Positions 8,123 to 16,363 of a stretch of 42,498 nucleotides of DNA are shown one piece after another. Where the stretch lies: positions 1 to 42,498 of the forward strand of contig CAMCZP010000020.1 of the NCBI GenBank assembly GCA_945887855.1. Reading direction: 5' to 3'. How positions within the stretch are numbered: position 1 is the first letter of the stretch; every line of letters starts with the position of its first letter. The stretch is from Leptospira interrogans serovar Manilae. GTDB taxonomy: Bacteria; Spirochaetota; Leptospiria; Leptospirales; Leptospiraceae. A program made the position numbers and the translations under genes. A model generated the notes under the pieces. The model had not been told where the DNA came from. It saw only the letters and a program-made list of their open reading frames with translations, and did not search any database.

Positions 8123-9070
8123 ATGGCAAAGAAAAGATATGAGCAAGGGTTTCAATTATTCGGTTTTCCAATCCTTCATCCTTTAAATATTATTTTGATT
8201 TTGAATGTATTAGTGTATCTCATTCAAATCAGTGTAGTTGAAGACTCCGACCCTACACTTTTATTTACCATTGATAGATTCTTTGGTCTAGAACCAAGAT
8301 CTTTTATAGATGGAAGATATTGGCAAATCTTAACCTATGGTTTTTTCCATGCTCCTGGAGGATTCCTTCCACTTCATTTAATTTTTAATATGTATGGATT
8401 TTATCTTCTAGGTATGAATATACTTCCCCGACTAGGAAAAATAAAATTTGTATCTCTTTATATGTTTTCTCTATTAACCGGAGGAGGAATGGTCGTACTT
8501 AGTTCATACCTAGGAAAGTTTTTATACGGAACTGATACAACTATGATGGTTACTATTGGTGCAAGCGGTGCTATTTTTGGACTTTTGGCAATGTTTGGAT
8601 TCTTTTATCCAGACCAAGAAATATGGATTTTCTTTTTTAATATCAAAGCAAAAAATGCTGTTTGGTTTTCACTTCTCTTAGGGGGTATTTTTGCATATTT
8701 GGGATCTGCTCCAATTAGTAATACATGCCATTTAGGGGGAGCACTGGGAGGAATACTTTTTTATCAATTTTTTGTTCGCGATAAAGATGATAGTATTCTT
8801 ATGGAAGCAATCACAAGAGCTGCCCAGATTGTGGATAAAGTTGAAATCAAAGAGTTACCTGTTCTGTCTAATAACCAATCCCACATCCGAAAAGTTACTA
8901 ATTTAAAAACTCTAAGTGAAAAAGAATCCTATCTTTTGCCTCTTCAAGTTAAAAATGCAAATATTTGTCCTCCTAATACATTTAACCTAGAAGATTCATA
9001 CTGTTTACAATGTGAATGGTTAGTGAATTGCCTACTTAGAAAAAACCAACAGGAAACAAAAAGTGAATAG
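8123..9070 (+). CDS. Rhomboid family intramembrane serine protease
   Basis: A 315-residue protein with about six membrane helices in the first 220 residues. The catalytic serine is in GASGAIFG (Ser148), the catalytic His in TCHLGGALGG (His203), and the oxyanion-helper motif is HLIFN (His85, Asn89). This gives a complete rhomboid active site, so the protein is probably an active protease cutting membrane-spanning substrates. A soluble tail of about 95 residues holds a late Cys cluster (ICPP, YCLQC, VNC), which might bind a metal; this is not a usual rhomboid feature. Its last eight bases overlap the GTG start of a secreted VWA-like protein, so the two are translationally coupled. No strong Shine-Dalgarno is seen before the ATG. 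Confidence 0.92.
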   Translation: MAKKRYEQGFQLFGFPILHPLNIILILNVLVYLIQISVVEDSDPTLLFTIDRFFGLEPRSFIDGRYWQILTYGFFHAPGGFLPLHLIFNMYGFYLLGMNILPRLGKIKFVSLYMFSLLTGGGMVVLSSYLGKFLYGTDTTMMVTIGASGAIFGLLAMFGFFYPDQEIWIFFFNIKAKNAVWFSLLLGGIFAYLGSAPISNTCHLGGALGGILFYQFFVRDKDDSILMEAITRAAQIVDKVEIKELPVLSNNQSHIRKVTNLKTLSEKESYLLPLQVKNANICPPNTFNLEDSYCLQCEWLVNCLLRKNQQETKSE

Positions 9071-10130
9071 TAATAATTTTTATAAATTATCACTTTTGCT
9101 TACAATAATGATTTGCTTTTCTGTTCTTTTTTCTCAAGCCATTTCCTTTCCTGATACTGATGGGGATGGTATCACAGATAAGTTAGAGATATATGCAGGA
9201 TTAAATCCCAAGGAAGATGAATGCCAACCCCGTAAGTGCAGGGGAATTTCTATCCAGGGATCAATCAATGGTGAGTATCTTATATTGCTAGTCGGTCAAA
9301 ATTTAAGTATGAAAGAAAAGGGTTTTAATGGAGAATCCAAGTTAGACTCCATTAAATCTGTTGTGAAAGAACATATTCAATATTCTCCTAATTTTATAAA
9401 AATTGGAGCATATACCTACGGAAGACAGGGATGCTCATCTTTAGATGAAATCCAATCCCCATTTAAGAGTGGATCCAAATCGTATTTAATCAAAGAAATA
9501 GAATCACTTAATCCATTAGGAAGTAGTTCTATTGCAACAAGCATGGATCGACTTTTTGAAGAACTAAAAGATAAAAATGGTAAATTTAATATCCTCATCA
9601 TTGGAGATGGTTCTGATACTTGTGAAGGAAATGTGAGTCAATCACTTCAAAACCTGCTCGGTCTCAATTCCTTTCAAAGAGGAATAAAAGTTTTTTTTGC
9701 AGGTGTTAATTTATCACCAGAAAAATCAATAGAGTTAGGAAAGATATTTGATTCACCCCATTCAAAGTTCATTGCTGTTAACTCAAATGGAGACTTAAAG
9801 AAAATTTTTGACCACCCAATAAAAGAAGTAATCAATAGTTTAAGGGGAATGGTATGTATCCAAGTAGAACTAGATGACCTCATCCGTTGCGAGTCGAATA
9901 AGATCAACCAACTCAAAAGAATATCATTAAAAAAACTTTCTAACCCTATAGACAAAGATTTTAGCATTGAAGAAAAAGATTACCTTCTCCAGCAAATTCC
10001 AGTGGTTGAGTCTAGATCAAAAATTAAATTGAAAACGTATGACCAATTTAAAAAAGATTCTTCAGGTAATTACCAAAAAAAAATAATAGAACTCTCTAAA
10101 ATAATAAATTTAGAATCCCGGCAGGAATAA
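9063..10130 (+). CDS. Secreted von Willebrand factor A-like protein with a calcium-binding-type repeat
   Basis: A 355-residue protein with a signal peptide (hydrophobic about 9-26, likely cut near FSQA). It is followed at once by DTDGDGITDKLE, a thrombospondin type 3/EF-hand-like calcium loop, then a VWA-like Rossmann domain from about residue 60 to 265. The first MIDAS strand reads ILLVGQNLSM, where active VWA domains have Asp-x-Ser-x-Ser, so the first aspartate is missing. The later IIGDGSDTCEG (near 181) keeps an acidic MIDAS-like turn. Four or more cysteines could form disulphides. The start is GTG, eight bases inside the rhomboid gene, with AGGA about nine bases upstream. Translational coupling to a rhomboid protease suggests a functional link. 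The C-terminal 90 residues match nothing I recognise. Confidence 0.7.
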   Translation: MNSNNFYKLSLLLTIMICFSVLFSQAISFPDTDGDGITDKLEIYAGLNPKEDECQPRKCRGISIQGSINGEYLILLVGQNLSMKEKGFNGESKLDSIKSVVKEHIQYSPNFIKIGAYTYGRQGCSSLDEIQSPFKSGSKSYLIKEIESLNPLGSSSIATSMDRLFEELKDKNGKFNILIIGDGSDTCEGNVSQSLQNLLGLNSFQRGIKVFFAGVNLSPEKSIELGKIFDSPHSKFIAVNSNGDLKKIFDHPIKEVINSLRGMVCIQVELDDLIRCESNKINQLKRISLKKLSNPIDKDFSIEEKDYLLQQIPVVESRSKIKLKTYDQFKKDSSGNYQKKIIELSKIINLESRQE

Positions 10131-10140
10131 AATACCGGGA
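10116..10140. terminator. Weak hairpin between convergent VWA and dnaA genes
   Basis: TCCCGG at 10116-10121 pairs with CCGGGA at 10135-10140 around a 13-base loop. It overlaps the stop of the plus-strand gene and lies just past the stop of dnaA on the minus strand. It is GC-rich in an AT-rich setting and sits where a shared terminator is expected, but the stem has only six pairs and no long T run follows. Confidence 0.35.
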
Positions 10141-10153
10141 AGTTTAAAATTAT

Positions 10154-11464
10154 TTATTGAAATTCAAATCTCTTTTTAAATCCTTCTACTATTCTTTTGA
10201 AGTTTGGATCTTTTTTCATTCTATCATTTATCTTTTTAATAGCTGAGATAATAGTAGTATGCTTGGTTTGAAACATTTTACCAATTGTAGTTTTATTTAA
10301 TTTGCAAATATCAAATAAAAGATACATAGATATATGTCTTGGAATTATATACTCTGCTCTTCTACTCTTGCTAGTAATATTTGATTTTTCTTGAGAGTAG
10401 TACTCACAAACAACATCTAATATTTTTTCGGAAGGAACTTCAACCCTACCATGCTTCTCCAATCTAGATTCTAAAATATCCTTAATTTTATCCTCAGGTA
10501 GAATTAAAACATTGTAAGTTTTTTTATAAAGAGTCAATTCATTCAAACAACCAATCAAAGCCCGAATATCAGATCGAAAATTTTCTTTGATAAAAGAAAT
10601 TGAATCTTTTGTTAACTCCAACGAAAGCTCACGGGATCTTGTCTCAATAATAGACTCCCGAACTTTGGGATCAGGTGAACGAATCTCTACTTGGTATCCA
10701 GTAGCGAATCTAGATCTCAATTTATCTTGCAAGGGAAGTTCATGAATAGGTCGATCGGAAGCTATGATAATTTGTCTCTTCCTCTCTGATAAATAATTAA
10801 ATAGATGAAAAAATTCTTCCTGCGTTTTCTCTGCGCTACTATTGAGTTGGTGAATATCATCAATGATCAATGTGGTATATGACTGGTATTTAGATCGAAA
10901 CCCTTCGATATTTTGCTTATTTTGAACATTATAAACAAACTCAGATAGAAAACTGCTAATAGGTATATATCGAACAGATTGACCTGGTATTTTTTGGATA
11001 GCAGCTCCTATAGCCTGTAGCAAATGAGTTTTTCCTGTTCCTACCTTTCCAAAAATATAGAGGGGATTGATACTTCCAGGTTTTTGAGCAACTTCTTTAC
11101 AGGCTGAAAATGCAAGGAGATTAGACTCACCGGTGTGAAAATTTTGAAATGTATATTCGGGATTGAAATGGTAAAGATCTTCATTGAATTTATCTTCAAC
11201 AAATCCAGAAAGTGGTTTCTTTGACTCTTTATCAACGAGGATTTCAATTTGAACCTTATTACCTAAGACCCTTTCCACTGCATCTTCGATAAAATGTTGA
11301 TATTTTTTTATAACATGGTCTTTCACCATTGCAGACGGTGCCCTAAGAACTAGCCTCTCCCTATCAAAATTTTCCATAGAAAGTGGTAATATAAATGGAT
11401 CATAGTACATGGGAGGAATTTGTTTAGATACTTCCTGTAAAACATCAGGCCAACTCAGTGTCAT
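10154..11464 (-). CDS. dnaA: Chromosomal replication initiator protein DnaA
   Basis: A 436-residue AAA+ protein with all DnaA domains. Domain I spans about residues 1-75; the linker is short. Walker A is GKVGTGKTHL (139-148), Walker B LIIDDIHQL (199-207), sensor 1 IIIASDR (232-238), and the arginine finger lies in LRSRFATG (249-256). The helix-turn-helix domain IV covers about 345-436, with PRHISMYLLFDI and KHTTIISAIKKIN. Most DnaA proteins have an Asp before HTT in this signature; here it is Lys401. DnaA opens the origin and controls initiation. The gene stands alone: no dnaN, recF or gyrB adjoins it, and its downstream neighbour runs in the opposite direction. Inverted repeats in the upstream region may serve its control. 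Confidence 0.95.
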   Translation of the reverse strand: MTLSWPDVLQEVSKQIPPMYYDPFILPLSMENFDRERLVLRAPSAMVKDHVIKKYQHFIEDAVERVLGNKVQIEILVDKESKKPLSGFVEDKFNEDLYHFNPEYTFQNFHTGESNLLAFSACKEVAQKPGSINPLYIFGKVGTGKTHLLQAIGAAIQKIPGQSVRYIPISSFLSEFVYNVQNKQNIEGFRSKYQSYTTLIIDDIHQLNSSAEKTQEEFFHLFNYLSERKRQIIIASDRPIHELPLQDKLRSRFATGYQVEIRSPDPKVRESIIETRSRELSLELTKDSISFIKENFRSDIRALIGCLNELTLYKKTYNVLILPEDKIKDILESRLEKHGRVEVPSEKILDVVCEYYSQEKSNITSKSRRAEYIIPRHISMYLLFDICKLNKTTIGKMFQTKHTTIISAIKKINDRMKKDPNFKRIVEGFKKRFEFQ

Positions 11465-11562
11465 TGTCTCTCCAAAGTGATTACTCTAAGAGTCTATTAA
11501 ATACACTCCCCTTATAAATAAAATCGAATTTCGGTCTTGTACTAATAGTTTTTTAAAAAAAG

Positions 11563-11590
11563 TTGACATAATCTGGGTTAAAAATAATAT
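11563..11590 (+). promoter_or_regulatory. Candidate promoter upstream of the SGNH gene
   Basis: TTGACA at 11563-11568 and TAATAT at 11585-11590, spaced 16 bp, give a good sigma-70-type match. It points toward the SGNH lipoprotein gene about 185 bp downstream. The -35 box overlaps the left arm of the inverted repeat, so a repressor bound there would block it. Confidence 0.4.
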
Positions 11591-11639
11591 TATGTCTCAT
11601 TATTTTTTTTAAAAATCTTAAAAATAACTGATTATGTCA
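11564..11639. repeat. Perfect 10-bp inverted repeat plus a third half-copy, operator-like
   Basis: TGACATAATC at 11564-11573 is the exact reverse complement of GATTATGTCA at 11630-11639, with a 56-bp spacer. A third ATTATGTC lies at 11589-11596 in the same orientation as the right copy. The three sites sit between divergent dnaA and SGNH starts and overlap a candidate -35 box, as expected for binding sites of a regulator. Confidence 0.5.
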
Positions 11640-11775
11640 CTTAAAGTTGGTACAATTTATGAATCCAGTACAAGGAAAATGTAAATAAGAAAAAAATATA
11701 GGGTATGTATTTATTCTTTATGATTGACCTAATTCTATAAAAAGAGAAAGTAAAGAGCTGAGGGAAATGTACATT

Positions 11776-12645
11776 ATGATGAAAAACTTTCTATTGATTG
11801 CATTACTCCTTTTTTCCGGGATTTCAAACTGTGACTCGCAAAAGAAAGAGAGTTTGGTATTGAATGATAAACAATTTGCATGTTATGTGCTAGCAATTTG
11901 TACACAGGAAAGAGGGGTTAAATTTGGAATGGTTGGAGATAGTTGGACTGACTTACTTTATGGAACTAACTTTATTGAAACATTCAGGATCCAACTAGAA
12001 AAGTACAATGATTACAAGATAGTTGGAGCTACGCTGGGTGGAGAAACGATAGCCGGAGCAATTTCAAAAGGATCACATTTACGGGTTATAGATAATGCGG
12101 GATCAAGCATTAAATATATGCTTCTGTCGCTCGGAGGAAATGATATACAGGGTGATCCTGGTGCATATAAAACAAATGGATTTACAACAGAGAAAAATTC
12201 TCGTTTCGCATTGTATAAACAAAATCTCCGTGAAATGATTGCTACAGGCAATGCATATAAAATTTCTAAATATGGTGGAGAACCTCTTCTCTGGATCATA
12301 CATGGATATGACTTTGCATCACCGGATAATGGTAGTTCTACAACTTGTCGATCTACATTAATAACTGCGGGTTATACTACTGAACAAATAAATGGAACTG
12401 ATACCAGTTTTAGTTTGCCTGGTACTTTTAATGAATTTAATGAAGTATTAAAAACTATGACTACAGAACAACCCTATTTAAGATATATTGATTTAAGGTA
12501 TACGCTTGGTGCAACTGTAGCAAACAATTATACATCTACTGCTAGTTTGTATTTAGACTGTATACATCCTAACTCTGTTGGTTTTAGAATCATTGGTGAA
12601 AAATATGCAACAATATTAAAGGGGTATACTAACAATGAAAGGTAG
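11776..12645 (+). CDS. SGNH/GDSL-family hydrolase lipoprotein
   Basis: About 289 residues. The signal peptide ends in lipobox SGISNC, so it is a probable lipoprotein. SGNH blocks are present: block I GMVGDSW (nucleophile Ser), block III LSLGGNDI, and block V DCIHPNSVGF with the catalytic Asp and His. Such enzymes remove or transfer acyl groups on glycans or lipids. ATG codons occur at 11767, 11776 and 11779; AGGG at 11761-11764 is too close to the first, so 11776 is preferred. The gene overlaps the next by 11 bp and heads a tight three-gene cluster that also has a second SGNH domain fused to an MBOAT acyltransferase. A role in trimming or transferring O-acyl groups on a surface glycan is inferred. 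Confidence 0.8.
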   Translation: MMKNFLLIALLLFSGISNCDSQKKESLVLNDKQFACYVLAICTQERGVKFGMVGDSWTDLLYGTNFIETFRIQLEKYNDYKIVGATLGGETIAGAISKGSHLRVIDNAGSSIKYMLLSLGGNDIQGDPGAYKTNGFTTEKNSRFALYKQNLREMIATGNAYKISKYGGEPLLWIIHGYDFASPDNGSSTTCRSTLITAGYTTEQINGTDTSFSLPGTFNEFNEVLKTMTTEQPYLRYIDLRYTLGATVANNYTSTASLYLDCIHPNSVGFRIIGEKYATILKGYTNNER

Positions 12646-13429
12646 GATATTTTATATTTATTTAGTTATTATTTTTCTCACAGTTGTATCACTTTATTCC
12701 GAAAGTTCAGAATTTGGTCATCCCCTTAGAATAGAACCTGCCGGGATTTATAATAAAGTGAGAGTAGACGGTAACTATACAGAAAGAAAAGCTAGTAATA
12801 TTTTTGAAAAGGATAGAAATCTCTCAGCTGAAGGAGAGTTTATTTTCTTAGATAAGTTTTCTATAAAAGGTGGCGGGGGTGCTACGAAATACAATAGTAC
12901 AAATACAAATCCTACGCTACAAAATGATAGATGGAATCTAGGACTAAAGTTTGCCAATGAAACAGGTGGAAAAGTAAGGTTTGTTTGGGGTGCTGGAGTA
13001 AGAGTTTTTAATAAACAAATAGGAGAAAATCCTAGGTATGACGTAGCACCTGACTTATATTTAGTAAGACCTAATTTATCATTAGGATTTGGTTTAGGTA
13101 TTTTAGAATTTCAAGCAGATTTATCTATGCTATCGGAAACAAATACCAAATTCAGAGAGGCTAACAATAAGGATTTCAGAAGATTCTACCAGGCAGGCGG
13201 GTTGGTCTCTTTAAATTTAGGAAGCCTAAGGCTCTTGTTAGAATCTGAATATAGAGTTCCTTATGATAAAGAGATAGATTCTCGCTCAAGATTTTGGAAT
13301 GTATACCCCGGTATAAGTTATAAAATTTTTGATAAATCCATGATTAGTATTTCAGGACAATTTCCTGTCAATGGAGAAGTAGGAGAACAGGGCAAAGGAT
13401 TTAGATTTAGTTTTTTTCAATTTTTCTAG
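12635..13429 (+). CDS. Predicted outer-membrane beta-barrel protein
   Basis: A 264-residue protein with a cleavable signal peptide (hydrophobic about 4-22, likely cut after YSES). The body is made of alternating hydrophobic/polar strands rich in Gly and aromatics, for example LSLGFGLGILEFQADLSML and MISISGQFPV, and ends in SFFQFF with a terminal Phe. These are hallmarks of outer-membrane beta-barrels recognised by the BAM complex. I do not recognise a named family. Its start lies inside the SGNH gene and its stop is three bases before the SGNH-MBOAT gene, so it is part of that operon. By analogy with alginate or cellulose acetylation systems, it could be the exit porin or docking barrel. Confidence 0.65.
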   Translation: MKGRIFYIYLVIIFLTVVSLYSESSEFGHPLRIEPAGIYNKVRVDGNYTERKASNIFEKDRNLSAEGEFIFLDKFSIKGGGGATKYNSTNTNPTLQNDRWNLGLKFANETGGKVRFVWGAGVRVFNKQIGENPRYDVAPDLYLVRPNLSLGFGLGILEFQADLSMLSETNTKFREANNKDFRRFYQAGGLVSLNLGSLRLLLESEYRVPYDKEIDSRSRFWNVYPGISYKIFDKSMISISGQFPVNGEVGEQGKGFRFSFFQFF

Positions 13430-13432
13430 TTA

Positions 13433-16363
13433 ATGACATCTGTTTCACGTACGTTTCTTTTTATTTTTTTTTGGTTATTTACACTTTTAAGTTTTTCTTG
13501 TGTTCAAAAAATTTATCTGGATCCTATACAAATTAAATTTTTTCCAAATCCGGATGAACTTAAACCAGACTTATACGAGGAAGTGATTTCTTTTTTATAT
13601 CCTAAAGAAACCACTAAACAACAAGAGAACGTACAAACAGATGAAATTTTAGATTCTGGAAATAATTATATTTATCTTAAAAATTTTTATGATAAATTAT
13701 ATGATTTAGAAAAAAACAAAGATAAAGTAGTACGAATCCTCCATTTTGGAGATTCTATAATATGGGCTGACATCGTCACATCTAAATTAAAAACAAAATT
13801 TCAAGCCGATTTTGGAGATGGAGGGAGAGGGGCTGTACCCGCATTTTATAAATTAGAACGTGCATTTTTAAACCATGGAAACCCAACTTCTGAATCTTAT
13901 TTTATACGTGAAAAAGCAAAACCTTGGGGATCTCCAAATCATAACATTGGTTTTTTAGGGGAAACTTTCATCCCATCATACCCTGGGTCTACATCAATAC
14001 AAGTTCTTGGGAACAACCAGAATCCATGGGTTAGAGCAGGAATGATACTTAGACCACGAGGGTTAGACTCTCCTGTGACCATCAATATCAATCACACAGG
14101 CGGGAATGTAACAAAATCAGAATCACTTCCATCGGGGAACTGTGAAATCTATGAATATCCAATCCCAAAATCAAATAAAGTTTCATTTAATTTTGAAGGC
14201 ACACCCAGTTCAAGCCTACCATTTATAGATACATTTTTTCTTGAAACATCTTACGGTATATCTTACTCACCTGTATCTGTGATGGGACTAGAACTCAATG
14301 ATCAATTGATTTCAGATGAAGACAAATTTGAATGCGGAATGAATAAGTTTAAGCCTGATTTAATTGTATTACAATATGGAGTTAATGAATCACAAAATCT
14401 TTGGCTCTCAAATGTTAGAACAACAGAATTCTATAAAAATAGTACAAAAAAAGTATTAAATAGATTTAGAGAAAAGTCAAATAATGCTGATATTTTAATC
14501 ATTGGACCAGTAGAAAGAATCCGCCAGGACTCCTCTGGAAATTTTATTACAATGCCAGAAATGATGAAGATAAGGGATGTATACAAAACTGTTGCGAAAG
14601 AACATAAAGTTGCTTTTTATGATAGTTTTTTAGCAATGGGAGGTGCTGGAAAAAATAAAGAACTATTTCAAAAAGGAATTATACAACAAGACAGAACACA
14701 TCTAACAAGAGCTGGGGGAGACTATCTTGCTGATTTATTTTATATAGATTTTTATAATCAATACCAAAAATACTTGGGGTATCAAAATACCCAACGTGAA
14801 AAAAAAAAAGAATCTGAGATCAAAGAAAATAACCGAGCTGTTAACTTTACATCCAAAGCTTACCTTTACTTTTTTTCTCTAGTTTTTATATCTATTTATA
14901 TTATAAATAAATTCCCATACTTAAAAGTTATTTTTTTATTATCTTATTCTTATTACTTTTATATGAGCTGGAATATATATCCAATTATATTACTTTTATT
15001 TTCAACAATAACAGATTATTTCCTTGCGATAAAAATTGAATCCTGTAAAAAATCTGGTAGTACAGGAAAACAATATCTAATACTCTCTCTATTCTTTAAT
15101 CTAGGGTTATTATTTATATTTAAATATTTAAACTTTACAATTGATATTTTTAATAATTTTATATCTTTAATAAATTCTGGCTCAGAATTAGATAAATTAG
15201 ATATTTTATTGCCCGTAGGTATTTCTTTTTATACTTTCCAAACACTCTCTTATACCCTTGATGTATACAAGGGTAATATGAGTGCAGAGCATAGATTCTT
15301 TAGATTTGCTTTGTTTGTTACTTTTTTTCCACAACTCGTAGCTGGCCCTATAGTAAGAGCAAATCATTTTTTACCTTTTCTAAATCCATTTGTAAGACAT
15401 TTTTCTCCCACTTATGAAAAATTTTCAACTGGAGTATTCTTTATATTCAATGGACTATTCAAAAAACTAGGAGCTGATTGGATCGGAGCTAACTTAGTTG
15501 ATAGAGTCTACTCTGCTCCGGATATGTACTCATCATTAGAAATTTTAGCAGGAATCTATGGGTATGCTTTTCAGATTTATGGAGACTTTTCAGGATATAC
15601 TGATATAGCAATAGGCTCAGCAATGATTTTAGGTTTTAATTTAACTGAAAATTTTAATAGACCTTACCAATCGTCATCGATAACTGAATTTTGGAGAAGA
15701 TGGCACATTTCTTTAGGCTCTTGGTTTCGGGATTATTTGTACATCTCACTTGGAGGAAATAGAAATCATGTGTATACTAACTTATTGATAACTATGTTTT
15801 TATGTGGTTTATGGCATGGCGCTTCCTATAATTTTGTACTATGGGGTGTATACCATGGAGTTTTTTTAGCACTGGAAAGAAAATTTAACTACCCTAGTAA
15901 TTTAATAAATAGAAAATATTATAGCCTAAATACAAGTCTTGTAAATATAAATTCAATATTTATTTTTACAAATATTAGAGCAAAATTTCAATTATTAAAA
16001 TCAAATATTAATAGATATATAAAATATAACTTCCATGAGTACCTTCGAATTTTTATTACTTTTCATATAGTTGTAATAGGATGGTTGTTGTTTAGAATGG
16101 AATCATTTGAAAGTTCTACAAAAATGATAGATATAGTATTATCATTTTCTTTAGAATCCCCCAATTTAGATATCCAGATACTATTAGTTTTAGGTATATT
16201 TTCGGTACTTCACTTCTCTCCTACCCTATTCAAAAATTTATTAAAAAACGCATGGTTACAAATTCCCTCATCATCACAGGGAATTTTTGCAGGTATTTTA
16301 TCAATAGGATTGTACAACATTTCTTTAGCTGCTCCGAGAGCGTTTATCTATTTTCAGTTTTAA
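13433..16363 (+). CDS. Fused SGNH hydrolase-MBOAT O-acyltransferase
   Basis: A 976-residue two-part protein. The N-terminus has a signal/anchor helix ending in LSFSC (Cys23). An SGNH domain (about 80-450) follows with ILHFGDSIIWAD, VLQYGVNES and DRTHLTRAG carrying the Ser, Asn and Asp/His motifs. From about residue 475 come many membrane helices of an AlgI-like MBOAT: PVGISFYTFQTLSYTLDVYKG, FFPQLVAGPIVRA, EFWRRWHISLGSWFRDYLY and LCGLWHGASYNF with the catalytic His near 793. MBOATs pass acyl groups across the membrane; SGNH partners such as AlgX/AlgJ place them on polymer. Here both are one chain. The gene begins three bases after the beta-barrel gene. Its stop overlaps the convergent CBS gene's stop through TTAA. 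Confidence 0.88.
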   Translation: MTSVSRTFLFIFFWLFTLLSFSCVQKIYLDPIQIKFFPNPDELKPDLYEEVISFLYPKETTKQQENVQTDEILDSGNNYIYLKNFYDKLYDLEKNKDKVVRILHFGDSIIWADIVTSKLKTKFQADFGDGGRGAVPAFYKLERAFLNHGNPTSESYFIREKAKPWGSPNHNIGFLGETFIPSYPGSTSIQVLGNNQNPWVRAGMILRPRGLDSPVTININHTGGNVTKSESLPSGNCEIYEYPIPKSNKVSFNFEGTPSSSLPFIDTFFLETSYGISYSPVSVMGLELNDQLISDEDKFECGMNKFKPDLIVLQYGVNESQNLWLSNVRTTEFYKNSTKKVLNRFREKSNNADILIIGPVERIRQDSSGNFITMPEMMKIRDVYKTVAKEHKVAFYDSFLAMGGAGKNKELFQKGIIQQDRTHLTRAGGDYLADLFYIDFYNQYQKYLGYQNTQREKKKESEIKENNRAVNFTSKAYLYFFSLVFISIYIINKFPYLKVIFLLSYSYYFYMSWNIYPIILLLFSTITDYFLAIKIESCKKSGSTGKQYLILSLFFNLGLLFIFKYLNFTIDIFNNFISLINSGSELDKLDILLPVGISFYTFQTLSYTLDVYKGNMSAEHRFFRFALFVTFFPQLVAGPIVRANHFLPFLNPFVRHFSPTYEKFSTGVFFIFNGLFKKLGADWIGANLVDRVYSAPDMYSSLEILAGIYGYAFQIYGDFSGYTDIAIGSAMILGFNLTENFNRPYQSSSITEFWRRWHISLGSWFRDYLYISLGGNRNHVYTNLLITMFLCGLWHGASYNFVLWGVYHGVFLALERKFNYPSNLINRKYYSLNTSLVNINSIFIFTNIRAKFQLLKSNINRYIKYNFHEYLRIFITFHIVVIGWLLFRMESFESSTKMIDIVLSFSLESPNLDIQILLVLGIFSVLHFSPTLFKNLLKNAWLQIPSSSQGIFAGILSIGLYNISLAAPRAFIYFQF

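Larger units (their letters stand above)
11465..11766. other. Divergent intergenic region between dnaA and the SGNH lipoprotein gene
   Basis: About 300 bp without a gene, extremely AT-rich. It holds three copies of ATTATGTC, two of which form a perfect 10-bp inverted repeat (listed separately), and a plus-strand promoter-like pair at 11563-11590. No TTATCCACA-type DnaA box was found, so there is no direct sign of an origin here. Confidence 0.6.

Noticed and set aside
11465..11766. Possible replication origin beside dnaA
   Set aside because: AT-rich, but no TTATCCACA-type boxes or clustered 9-mers were found; three ATTATGTC sites are not enough.
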